In this document: piece after piece, positions 1-7,123 of the stretch | Layout of the letters: every line of letters starts with the position of its first letter | Position numbering within the stretch: the stretch's first letter is position 1 | Assembly: GCA_964456185.1 (NCBI GenBank) | Contig: CAYVZZ010000025.1 | Coordinates: 1 to 23,904 of the forward strand | Direction: 5' to 3' | Length of the DNA stretch: 23,904 nt | Origin: CAYVZZ01 sp964456185 | Lineage (GTDB): Bacteria > Pseudomonadota > Gammaproteobacteria > Pseudomonadales > Alcanivoracaceae | Translations under genes and position numbers: made by a program | The notes under the pieces: model-generated | Seen by the model: the letters and a program-made list of their open reading frames with translations, nothing else | Database searches by the model: none | What the model was told of the DNA's origin: nothing

Positions 1-583
1 CCGTTTGGCTCTGGCTAATTTGTCGTTGGATGATGAGACATCATTAGACCCCTTACAGATTATCCTGCCTCGCAAAGGTATTTTAGAGCTGTTGCGTTTG
101 CTCAATGATAATACTGACGAAGTTGATGTCTTTTTGGCGCGCAACTTCATTCGTGTTGCCCTACCCCACTTCCAATTCACCTCCAAGTTGGTTGACGGCA
201 AATTTCCGGATTATGAACGTGTCATACCGCGCGATAATTCCTTCATTGCAACCGCTGATAAAGAAGTATTGCGCCATGCTTTATCGCGTGTGCTGGTGCT
301 TTCCAATGAGAAGTATCGAGGTGTACGTTTACAGTTTAGTGCGGGTAAGTTAACGCTGCAGACTAATAATCCTGCCCAGGAAGAAGCTGAGGAAGAAATT
401 AGCATTAATTACGATGGGGATAGCATCGATATTGGTTTCAACATCACCTATCTGTTGGATATTTTAAACAACGTCAGCGGCACTCAGGTTACGCTTAATT
501 TGGGTGATTCCAATAGCAGTGCGCTCATTCAAGATCCGGAAAACACCAGTGCAGTTTATGTTGTTATGCCGATGCGGCTTTAA
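1..583 (+). CDS. dnaN: DNA polymerase III sliding clamp (beta subunit), C-terminal half, 5' partial
   Basis: The beta clamp encircles DNA and tethers polymerase III and repair enzymes. The frame is open at the left edge; the first whole codon starts at base 2. About 193 residues remain of a protein that is normally about 366. Visible family landmarks are the GHRLALA-like entry, VPRKG-like ILPRKG, FTSKLVDGKFPDYERV, LSNEKYRGVRL, NPAQEEAEEE, IGFNITYLLDIL, and the ending YVVMPMRL, which builds the client-binding pocket. These cover the end of domain 2 and all of domain 3. recF follows 75 bases downstream, the standard origin-proximal order. Identification is very secure; only the N-terminal half is unseen. 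Confidence 0.98.
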   Translation, partial: RLALANLSLDDETSLDPLQIILPRKGILELLRLLNDNTDEVDVFLARNFIRVALPHFQFTSKLVDGKFPDYERVIPRDNSFIATADKEVLRHALSRVLVLSNEKYRGVRLQFSAGKLTLQTNNPAQEEAEEEISINYDGDSIDIGFNITYLLDILNNVSGTQVTLNLGDSNSSALIQDPENTSAVYVVMPMRL

Positions 584-629
584 TCGAATCCGTAACGTGC
601 CAAGCTTTTTTCTTGCTATCATCAAAGGC

Positions 630-657
630 AAAGGCTGTTATTCACAGCCTTTTGTTT
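630..657 (+). terminator. Terminator-like hairpin in the dnaN-recF junction
   Basis: An 8-bp perfect stem, AAAGGCTG (630-637) with CAGCCTTT (645-652), encloses a 7-base loop. It is followed by a T-rich run that continues to the recF start codon at 659. The shape is that of a weak intrinsic terminator or attenuator, but it lies directly before a gene of the same direction, so it would end only part of the dnaN transcription or hinder recF translation. The loop and the 3' arm contain a DnaA box (638-646). Termination is inferred from shape only. Confidence 0.4.
638..646 (+). promoter_or_regulatory. DnaA box TTATTCACA
   Basis: A perfect match to the TTATNCACA DnaA-binding consensus in the dnaN-recF intergenic gap. 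It overlaps the hairpin at 630-652 and a possible -10 element TGTTAT (636-641; candidate -35 TTGCTA at 613-618, 17-base spacer). It is the first of three same-orientation boxes within about 160 bases. Confidence 0.55.
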
Positions 658-658
658 T

Positions 659-1780
659 ATGTTGACGCGTCTTTTACTTACCGACTTCAGAAATTATACA
701 CAGGTTGAATTTCACCCCTCCCCCTCTATCACTTTGATTTTTGGTGAAAATGGAAGTGGTAAAAGTAATTTACTTGAATCTATCTACACTTTATCCACAG
801 GACGAAGTTTTCGTCCCATTCGTGGTGCAAAGCTCATACGCCAAGGGCAAGACGCCTGCTTTCTTTATGCTGATGTAATCCAGGATAATAACCCGCACGG
901 TATTGGAATGTCGCGACAGGCTGATGGCATTGCTGATCTCAAGATTGATGGTTTGCCTCCTTCAGGGTTGAGTGAGATGGCTAGGCTTTTGCCTGTTCGC
1001 ATTTTTCATCCTAATTCTATTGAATTGGTGGTAGGCGATGCAGCTGGGCGTCGCTCATTTCTCGATTGGGGATTGTTCCACGTGGAACAATCTTATGTTT
1101 CGTTAGTAAAGGAATTCAGACATTCATTGAAGCAGCGCAATGCCTTGCTGAAGAATTCAGTTGTCGATGATCAATTGTTAGCGGTGTGGGATAAGCAACT
1201 GGTTGAAGTATCTGGTAGAATTGACAGGTTAAGGCGTAAGCATCTAAAAGAAATCCTGGCTAAGTTAGAGCGGCTTGATCTGTTCCAGCAGCGCTATCAA
1301 TCATTAGGTATTTATCTGCATTATTATGCGGGATGGTCACGAAAAGAATCCTTCGATGAAGCACTCTTTTCACATCGGTTACTGGATAAAAAGAGAGGCT
1401 TTACCTCGGTTGGTCCGCAGCGGGCAGATTTCAATATTAATGCGCCCAATGCCAAAGCAAAGGATGTATTGAGTAGAGGACAGGCAAAATTGTTGTCTTA
1501 TCTTCTCTTGGTAGCTCAGTTGCGCGTTGTGAAAAGTACAGTTGAACGTGATTTTTGTATTTTGGTTGACGACTTACCATCTGAGTTTGATGTGCGTACA
1601 TCTGATGATGTCATCGCATTATTGATTGGATTGAAGCAGCAATTAGTCATTACGTCGATTACTCAACCCTCGTCGACCTTGTTGAGCGAGATTGACGATA
1701 ACAATATAAAAATGTTCCACGTGGAACATGCCGGAAATAACGGCGGAATAGATAACGTCTCCATTTTGAAAGAGGTTTAA
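659..1780 (+). CDS. recF: DNA replication and repair protein RecF
   Basis: RecF is an SMC-like ATPase that, with RecO and RecR, loads RecA at gapped DNA. The 373-residue protein (E. coli 357) has a Walker A GENGSGKS at 29-36, an ABC-type signature LSRGQAK at 271-277, and a Walker B ILVDD ending at 305 followed by the D-loop PSEFD (307-311). The ATG at 659 gives MLTRLLLTDFRN, which aligns with known RecF N-termini, so it is preferred although no Shine-Dalgarno sequence precedes it; a hairpin ends 6 bases upstream. The gene carries two parS palindromes, at codons 139-144 (LFHVEQ) and 352-357 (MFHVEH), and two DnaA boxes near its 5' end. gyrB starts 1 base after its stop, so the two are probably cotranscribed. 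Confidence 0.97.
   Translation: MLTRLLLTDFRNYTQVEFHPSPSITLIFGENGSGKSNLLESIYTLSTGRSFRPIRGAKLIRQGQDACFLYADVIQDNNPHGIGMSRQADGIADLKIDGLPPSGLSEMARLLPVRIFHPNSIELVVGDAAGRRSFLDWGLFHVEQSYVSLVKEFRHSLKQRNALLKNSVVDDQLLAVWDKQLVEVSGRIDRLRRKHLKEILAKLERLDLFQQRYQSLGIYLHYYAGWSRKESFDEALFSHRLLDKKRGFTSVGPQRADFNINAPNAKAKDVLSRGQAKLLSYLLLVAQLRVVKSTVERDFCILVDDLPSEFDVRTSDDVIALLIGLKQQLVITSITQPSSTLLSEIDDNNIKMFHVEHAGNNGGIDNVSILKEV
694..702 (+). promoter_or_regulatory. DnaA box TTATACACA in recF
   Basis: A perfect match to TTATNCACA (same sequence as an R2-type box), inside the first codons of recF and in the same orientation as the boxes at 638 and 791. Confidence 0.5.
791..799 (+). promoter_or_regulatory. DnaA box TTATCCACA in recF
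   Basis: The strongest form of the DnaA box (R1 type), exactly spanning recF codons 45-47 (Leu-Ser-Thr). Because LSTG is a natural RecF sequence the match could partly be codon-driven, but it is the third same-strand box within about 160 bases. Confidence 0.5.
1074..1089. promoter_or_regulatory. parS centromere site 1 (ParB binding)
   Basis: TGTTCCACGTGGAACA is a perfect 16-bp palindrome that matches the chromosomal parS consensus recognised by ParB. ParB nucleates and spreads here, and ParA and SMC/MukBEF-type condensins use the site to segregate and organise the origin region. It lies inside recF and encodes part of LFHVEQ. Such sites are known to cluster near oriC, which fits the dnaN-recF-gyrB context. 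Confidence 0.92.
1713..1728. promoter_or_regulatory. parS centromere site 2 (ParB binding)
   Basis: A second copy of the same 16-bp palindrome, extended by A/T to 18 bp (1712-1729). It lies 639 bases from site 1, near the 3' end of recF, and encodes MFHVEH in the same reading phase as site 1. A second exact copy makes chance essentially impossible and supports a true ParB loading cluster. Confidence 0.92.
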
Positions 1781-1781
1781 A

Positions 1782-4196
1782 ATGTCGGAAAAAGATTACG
1801 ATTCGTCGAGTATTAAGGTATTAAAAGGGCTCGATGCGGTACGTAAGCGTCCAGGCATGTACATTGGTGACACAGATGACGGCACTGGCCTGCACCACAT
1901 GGTTTTTGAGGTGGTCGATAACGCCATCGATGAGGCAATGGCCGGTTTCTGCGATACCGTAGGCGTTATCATTCATGCTGATGAAAGCATTACTGTGACA
2001 GATAATGGACGTGGTATTCCGGTTGGCATGCATGAAGAGGAAGGTGTGTCAGCCGCGGAAGTGATTATGACAGTGCTTCACGCCGGTGGTAAGTTCGATG
2101 ACAACACCTATAAGGTATCCGGTGGACTACATGGTGTAGGTGTATCAGTAGTAAATGCCCTATCCGAAGAATTGAAGTTGCGCATTCATCGTAATGGAGA
2201 GATTCACGAGCAGGTATATCACAACGGCGTTCCTCAAAATCCGCTGAAAGTAGTGGGCAAAGCAGATGACAGTGGAACACGTATTCATTTCAAACCCTCT
2301 GCGGACACCTTCACCAATATTAAATTCAAGTATGACGTCCTGGCCAAGCGACTGCGTGAGTTGAGCTTTCTCAATTCGGGTATTCGTATTGAGTTGACCG
2401 ATGAGCGTACAGAAGAATCCGAAGTCTTTCATTACGAGGGTGGCCTATCCGCTTTCGTGAGCTATCTGAATGAAGCCAAAACGCCGCTAAACGAAGTCTT
2501 CCACTTCCAAACCGAGCGTGAAGACGGTGTCGGTGTTGAAGTGGCATTACAGTGGAATGACTCCTATCAAGAAAGTATTTTCTGTTTTACCAACAATATT
2601 CCGCAGCGTGACGGCGGTACCCACTTGGCGGGCTTCCGTGCCTCCCTTACCCGCACGCTGAATAGCTATATTGAAAAAGAAGGCTTTTTGAAGAAGGAAA
2701 AAGTTGCACCGGCTGGGGATGACGCACGTGAAGGAATGACGGCCATTGTGTCGGTCAAGGTGCCTGATCCGAAATTTTCTAGCCAAACAAAAGATAAGCT
2801 GGTGTCATCCGAAGTAAAAACAGCGGTTGAACAGGCAATGGGTCCCCTACTTCGTGATTATTTGTTAGAACACCCTGCCGAAGCCAAAACAATTGTGAAT
2901 AAAATTCTTGATGCCGCACGAGCTCGGGATGCAGCCCGTAAGGCGCGGGAAATGACGCGCCGCAAAGGGGCGCTGGATATTGCCGGTTTGCCGGGTAAAT
3001 TGGCCGATTGCCAAGAGAAAGACCCTGGCTTATCCGAACTCTATATTGTGGAGGGTGATTCGGCCGGTGGCTCAGCGAAACAAGGCCGTAATCGTAAGAA
3101 CCAAGCAATTCTGCCCTTGAAGGGTAAAATTCTTAATGTGGAAAAAGCCCGCTTCGACCGCATGTTGTCATCCGCTGAAGTGGGTACATTAATTACCGCG
3201 CTTGGCTGTGGTATTGGTCGCGATGAATATGATATCGACAAGCTGCGTTATCACCACATTATTATTATGACCGATGCGGACGTGGACGGTGCACACATTC
3301 GCACTCTCTTGCTGACCTTCTTCTTCCGCCAAATGCCGGAATTAATTGAAAACGGTTATGTGTACATTGCTCAGCCACCTTTGTACAAGGTGAAAAAAGG
3401 GAAGCAAGAAACCTATATTAAGGATGATGCCGCTTTGGACGATTATTTGATTGGTATCGCCCTGGATAAAGCTTTTCTTTATCCCGGAAAGGATGTGCCT
3501 GCCATTTCTGGTGTGCCATTAGAGCAGCTAATCCATGAACATCGCAATGTGATGCAAATTGTTGAGCGCCAATCTCGCTTGATGCCGATTAATGTATTAA
3601 AGCAGTTGTTGTATGTGGCGCCGCTCAATATCGAACGCCTTAGAGACAAGTCATTCATGGAGGATTGGTGTCAACAATTGGCGGAGAAAGCTAACGCCAT
3701 TGCTGATGCCAGCCAGCATTTTGTGATTCAACCCAAGCAGTTGGATGATGGTGATTTATTTATTCCTAACGTGGAATTGGAATCACACGGTGTCACGCAT
3801 GACTATAAAATTACTGCGGAGTTTGTTTCCAGTCTGGATTACCAAAAGATTGCCGAACTGAACCAAAAGCTCGAAGGCTTGATTGATGAAGGAGCCTATG
3901 TCGAGCGTGGTGAGAAACAGCAAGCAGTTGATAAGGTGGAAGACGCCGTTAAATGGTTGATGCAGCAGGCTAAACGTGGGCTGAATGTACAGCGCTATAA
4001 GGGTCTGGGCGAGATGAATCCGGATCAGCTGTGGGAAACCACCATGGACCCTGAAAGCCGCCGCATGTTGCAGGTGACGTTGGAAGATGCAATTGCAACG
4101 GATCAGATTTTTAGCACACTAATGGGCGATCAAGTCGCACCGCGCCGTGAATTTATCGAAAGTAACGCGCTTTATGTGTCAAATCTTGATGTTTAA
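1782..4196 (+). CDS. gyrB: DNA gyrase subunit B
   Basis: GyrB is the ATPase and DNA-cleavage-coordinating subunit of type II topoisomerase, which adds negative supercoils. The 804-residue length equals the gammaproteobacterial norm. The GHKL ATPase domain shows NAIDEA (47-52), DNGRGIP (74-80) and GGLHGVG (114-120). The TOPRIM domain carries E424 in VEGDSAGG and the D498/D500/D502 metal triad, all at the E. coli positions. Near the C-terminus is QRYKGLGEMNPDQLWETTMD. The segment around residues 426-447, where quinolone resistance changes fall, reads as wild type. Start: ATG 1782 with AGAGG at 1771-1775, 1 base after recF. Its TAA overlaps the stop of the convergent rsmB by 4 bases. Confidence 0.99.
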   Translation: MSEKDYDSSSIKVLKGLDAVRKRPGMYIGDTDDGTGLHHMVFEVVDNAIDEAMAGFCDTVGVIIHADESITVTDNGRGIPVGMHEEEGVSAAEVIMTVLHAGGKFDDNTYKVSGGLHGVGVSVVNALSEELKLRIHRNGEIHEQVYHNGVPQNPLKVVGKADDSGTRIHFKPSADTFTNIKFKYDVLAKRLRELSFLNSGIRIELTDERTEESEVFHYEGGLSAFVSYLNEAKTPLNEVFHFQTEREDGVGVEVALQWNDSYQESIFCFTNNIPQRDGGTHLAGFRASLTRTLNSYIEKEGFLKKEKVAPAGDDAREGMTAIVSVKVPDPKFSSQTKDKLVSSEVKTAVEQAMGPLLRDYLLEHPAEAKTIVNKILDAARARDAARKAREMTRRKGALDIAGLPGKLADCQEKDPGLSELYIVEGDSAGGSAKQGRNRKNQAILPLKGKILNVEKARFDRMLSSAEVGTLITALGCGIGRDEYDIDKLRYHHIIIMTDADVDGAHIRTLLLTFFFRQMPELIENGYVYIAQPPLYKVKKGKQETYIKDDAALDDYLIGIALDKAFLYPGKDVPAISGVPLEQLIHEHRNVMQIVERQSRLMPINVLKQLLYVAPLNIERLRDKSFMEDWCQQLAEKANAIADASQHFVIQPKQLDDGDLFIPNVELESHGVTHDYKITAEFVSSLDYQKIAELNQKLEGLIDEGAYVERGEKQQAVDKVEDAVKWLMQQAKRGLNVQRYKGLGEMNPDQLWETTMDPESRRMLQVTLEDAIATDQIFSTLMGDQVAPRREFIESNALYVSNLDV

Positions 4197-5533
4197 TCGG
4201 CTTTTTTAAGACGAGCAAGATAAAACCCATCCCAGCCATCATGACGGGGCAGGAAATAACAACCTGCTCCGTTATTTTTTGCTTGGGAAAAGCTGGGCGT
4301 ATCATCACTGGCGTCGGCATTAGCCTGCAGAAATTGTTCAATCTGCTGGCGGCCTTCGGCGAGACTAATTGAACAGGTGGCATAAACTAAGGTGCCGCCG
4401 AGTTTAAGTAACGGCCACAAAGTTTTCAACAACTTAGCTTGAAGAGAAACCAGCTGCTCAATATCGTTGGGTTTACGGTGCCATTTGGCATCCGGTTGAC
4501 GACGGATAATGCCCGTTGCCGAACAGGGCGCATCCAAAAGAATGCCGTCAAAGGGAGTATTGTCCCACCAACTATTGGCTTGAGTGGCGTCGGCAGTATG
4601 TAACTTGGCAGCTAGTCCCATGCGGGACAGGTTGTCTTCGAGTTGCATTAAACGTGACGAATCGATTTCGATTGCCGAGATGTCGGCGTCTGGCCAATAC
4701 TGACAAAGCTGGATGAGTTTTCCACCTGGGGCGGCACAAGCATCCAATAAACGTTGCCCCTTACCCTTCTCTGTTCCAAAATCAAACAAGCTGGCAGGCA
4801 ATTGCGCCGCTTCATCTTGCACACTGCAACTGCCTTGAGAAAAACCGGGTAATTGAGAGACCGGCACCGGGCGTTGTAAATAAACAGCGTTATTGCCTTG
4901 CGTGCCTGCCCTTGCATCAAGTCCAGCAGTATTCAATGCATCGAGTAAATCTTGCCGAGATTGCTGTAAACTATTGTTATGCAAGGTAAATGGAGCGTGT
5001 AAATTGGATTCTTTTGCAATGCATGGTGCATCATCCGGCCAATCCTGTTGCCACTGATCATATAACCAATCTGGTAGGCTGTAACGAATTGCCGTCGGTT
5101 GCTGTTGCTGCCAAGCTGCAATATCCGTACGGCTGGCCTTGCGTAGCAGTGCATTGACCAGACCGGTTGCCCAATTCTTTTTAAGTCGTCGACAAACATC
5201 CGGCCAAGCATTAACGATGGCATGAGCGGGACGATCGGTAAACCAAAGTTCGTAAAGGCCACAGCATAAGGCAATGCGTACGACATGTGCGGAGGGCTTT
5301 AAACGCTTTTTTGTATGCTGATCCAACCAATGGTTGAGTAGTCGCCAGTGGCGACACACACCAAACAGCAGATCCAAAAACAAACCGCGATCTGCTGCAG
5401 CAAGGATAGACGTATCGGCTGCGATAAGGCCGGTACGAAGGCTTTTGCCTTCGGCTAGAGAAGCCTGTTTGGGTAATACATCGGCCAACAAGCGAACCGC
5501 TTTAAGGCGAATGTTAGGTTGAGTTTGGCTCAA
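4193..5533 (-). CDS. rsmB: 16S rRNA (cytosine-C5)-methyltransferase RsmB
   Basis: RsmB methylates C967 of 16S rRNA using SAM. I chose a TTG start at 5533-5531, giving 446 residues (E. coli 429) beginning MSQTQPNIRLKAVRLL. The longer frame up to 5659 would lie inside fmt and adds a tail unlike the family. TTG shares TTGA with the fmt stop, with GGAAAG upstream, so translation is probably coupled to fmt. Residues 1-140 are the NusB-like RNA-binding domain. The Rossmann methyltransferase follows, with SAM motif DACAAPGGK (264-272), motif IV APCS (C337) and catalytic motif VI ATCS (C387). In Pseudomonas trkA usually follows; here the gene runs straight into gyrB. Confidence 0.95.
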   Translation of the reverse strand: MSQTQPNIRLKAVRLLADVLPKQASLAEGKSLRTGLIAADTSILAAADRGLFLDLLFGVCRHWRLLNHWLDQHTKKRLKPSAHVVRIALCCGLYELWFTDRPAHAIVNAWPDVCRRLKKNWATGLVNALLRKASRTDIAAWQQQQPTAIRYSLPDWLYDQWQQDWPDDAPCIAKESNLHAPFTLHNNSLQQSRQDLLDALNTAGLDARAGTQGNNAVYLQRPVPVSQLPGFSQGSCSVQDEAAQLPASLFDFGTEKGKGQRLLDACAAPGGKLIQLCQYWPDADISAIEIDSSRLMQLEDNLSRMGLAAKLHTADATQANSWWDNTPFDGILLDAPCSATGIIRRQPDAKWHRKPNDIEQLVSLQAKLLKTLWPLLKLGGTLVYATCSISLAEGRQQIEQFLQANADASDDTPSFSQAKNNGAGCYFLPRHDGWDGFYLARLKKAD

Positions 5534-6477
5534 GAGAAACGCTTTCCAGCTGAAAATAATATGCCATGGCCATTCATAATCGCAGCGGCGTCCATCGGTT
5601 TTTTCCCCTGTAATTGCAGGCGCTTTAAGCGAAGTAAGTGCCCACTTTTCGAGCCGCAAGCTACATCCACACCAGCCTTATGACAAGCGATAATAGTGCC
5701 AGGTGGTTGGTCAGTTTGATTATTGTCGCCCGCCTCGATGCAGTCCGCTTCCCAAAGGCGAACCCGTTTATTATCGATGTCGGTAAAACTCACCGGCCAG
5801 GGGTTAAACGCACGAATTTGCCGGTGAAGGGTTTCGGCAGGCAAATCCCAATCGAGACGTGCTTCCTGCTTTTTAAGCTTGCTGGCATAGCAGCTGGCAG
5901 CATTGTCCTGAGTTTCGCCGGACAGGGGTAATTGCTCAAGGACGTCTAATAATGCCTCGGCACCTAGAGTCGCCAGTCGATCGTGAAGGCTACCGCCGGT
6001 ATCGGTCAGACTGATGGGAGTGGAGCGTTTCAGTAGCATGTCACCCGTATCGAGCCCGGCATCCATTTGCATAATGGTGACACCGGTTTCTTTATCACCA
6101 GCTGCTAAAGCGCGTTGAATGGGGGCGGCTCCTCGCCAACGGGGCAATAAAGAAGCGTGAATATTCAGGCAGCCAAATTTGGGCAGTGCCAATAACCAAT
6201 CGGGAATCAACTGGCCATAGGCCACTACTACCATGACGTCTGGTGCCAACTCGGTGAGTTGTTGTTTGATCCCCTCATCTTTTAGGCTTTCTGGTTGCCA
6301 AATCGGTAGCTCGGCCGCCAAGGCGCGAGCCTTTACAGGGCTGGCACGCAAGCTTTTGCCCCGCCCCGCCGGACGATCCGGCTGGGTGAAAACACCAATA
6401 AGTTGGTGAGTGCTTGCTATCAATGCATCAAGGGGAACAACGGAAAAATCTGGCGTGCCCGCAAAGAGAATGCGCAT
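5530..6477 (-). CDS. fmt: Methionyl-tRNA formyltransferase
   Basis: Fmt transfers a formyl group from 10-formyl-tetrahydrofolate to initiator Met-tRNA. The 315-residue length equals that of E. coli. The N-terminal Rossmann domain begins MRILFAGTPDFS. The formyl-transfer motif LNIHASLLPRWRGAAP supplies N105 and H107, and GLDTGD supplies D143, matching E. coli N106/H108/D144. The C-terminal OB-like tRNA-binding domain starts near residue 205. The ATG sits 2 bases after the def stop, with AGGG formed by the end of def as ribosome site. It forms a tight operon with def, which removes the formyl group that Fmt adds. Confidence 0.98.
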   Translation of the reverse strand: MRILFAGTPDFSVVPLDALIASTHQLIGVFTQPDRPAGRGKSLRASPVKARALAAELPIWQPESLKDEGIKQQLTELAPDVMVVVAYGQLIPDWLLALPKFGCLNIHASLLPRWRGAAPIQRALAAGDKETGVTIMQMDAGLDTGDMLLKRSTPISLTDTGGSLHDRLATLGAEALLDVLEQLPLSGETQDNAASCYASKLKKQEARLDWDLPAETLHRQIRAFNPWPVSFTDIDNKRVRLWEADCIEAGDNNQTDQPPGTIIACHKAGVDVACGSKSGHLLRLKRLQLQGKKPMDAAAIMNGHGILFSAGKRFS

Positions 6478-6479
6478 AA

Positions 6480-6986
6480 TTATCCCTGTTGCCGCTGGAC
6501 TTTAAGCAGCTTCTTTTTGATACGCTGACGCTTCAGGCGCGAGACATAATCGACAAACAATTTGCCATCCAGATGATCTATCTCGTGCTGCAAACAAACG
6601 GCCAGCAGCCCTTCGGCGTCCATTTCAAAAGCTTTTCCGTTACGATCCAATGCTTCCACATGTACACGGGCGGGGCGGACGATCTTTTCATTGAAACCGG
6701 GTATAGACAGGCAGCCTTCATCGTAAGATTGCTGGTCATCGGTTAATGGGGTAATAACCGGATTGATAAATACCATGGGCTCACTTTGGTCTTCAGATAC
6801 GTCCAGCACTAATAAGCGTTGATGGACGTTGACCTGAGTGGCCGCAAGCCCCACACCGGGCGCGTCATACATGGTTTCAAACATGTCATCAATCAGCGTG
6901 CGCATGGCGTCATCGACGGTTTCAACCGGCTTGGCAACGGTGCGTAGACGGGGATCGGGGAATTCCAAAATTGTGAGCTTAGCCAT
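6480..6986 (-). CDS. def: Peptide deformylase
   Basis: Def removes the N-formyl group from nascent proteins, using a metal ion (Fe2+ in the family). The 168-residue protein has all three motifs: GVGLAATQ (44-51), EGCLS (90-94, metal ligand C92) and HEIDH (134-138, ligands H134/H138 and catalytic E135). The basic tail RLKRQRIKKKLLKVQ is typical of ribosome-associated type 1B enzymes. It is the first gene of the def-fmt-rsmB operon. A weak GGGA lies about 8 bases before the ATG. It is divergent from the LysM gene across a 137-base gap. Confidence 0.98.
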   Translation of the reverse strand: MAKLTILEFPDPRLRTVAKPVETVDDAMRTLIDDMFETMYDAPGVGLAATQVNVHQRLLVLDVSEDQSEPMVFINPVITPLTDDQQSYDEGCLSIPGFNEKIVRPARVHVEALDRNGKAFEMDAEGLLAVCLQHEIDHLDGKLFVDYVSRLKRQRIKKKLLKVQRQQG

Positions 6987-7123
6987 GAATTTGTCCCAAA
7001 GTTACAGCATTACAATAGATTTAGTTGCTAAATGTATGATGGCGTTGGTAATATCAGAATGGCAACCAAGCTGAAACAAGATCAGATTGGTACCGCGGTA
7101 ATAATGATAAAAGGAATCCGGTA
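6987..7123. promoter_or_regulatory. Divergent intergenic region between def and the LysM gene
   Basis: This 137-base AT-rich gap must hold the promoters of both the def operon (left) and the LysM-dprA genes (right). No element has a convincing -35/-10 pair. A 10-bp perfect palindrome, TACCGCGGTA (7091-7100), sits about 25 bases before the rightward start codon and could be an operator; this is only a suggestion. The ribosome site AAGGA (7111-7115) serves the LysM gene. Confidence 0.35.

Noticed and set aside
2719..2734. CACGTG core in gyrB as a third parS
   Set aside because: Only the central six bases and part of one arm match; the other arm lacks the TGTT/TGTTC half-site.
2894..2902. TGTGAATAA in gyrB, a perfect DnaA box on the minus strand
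   Set aside because: It is isolated, 2.1 kb from the recF cluster, and encodes the conserved VNK of GyrB, so a single chance match is the simpler explanation.
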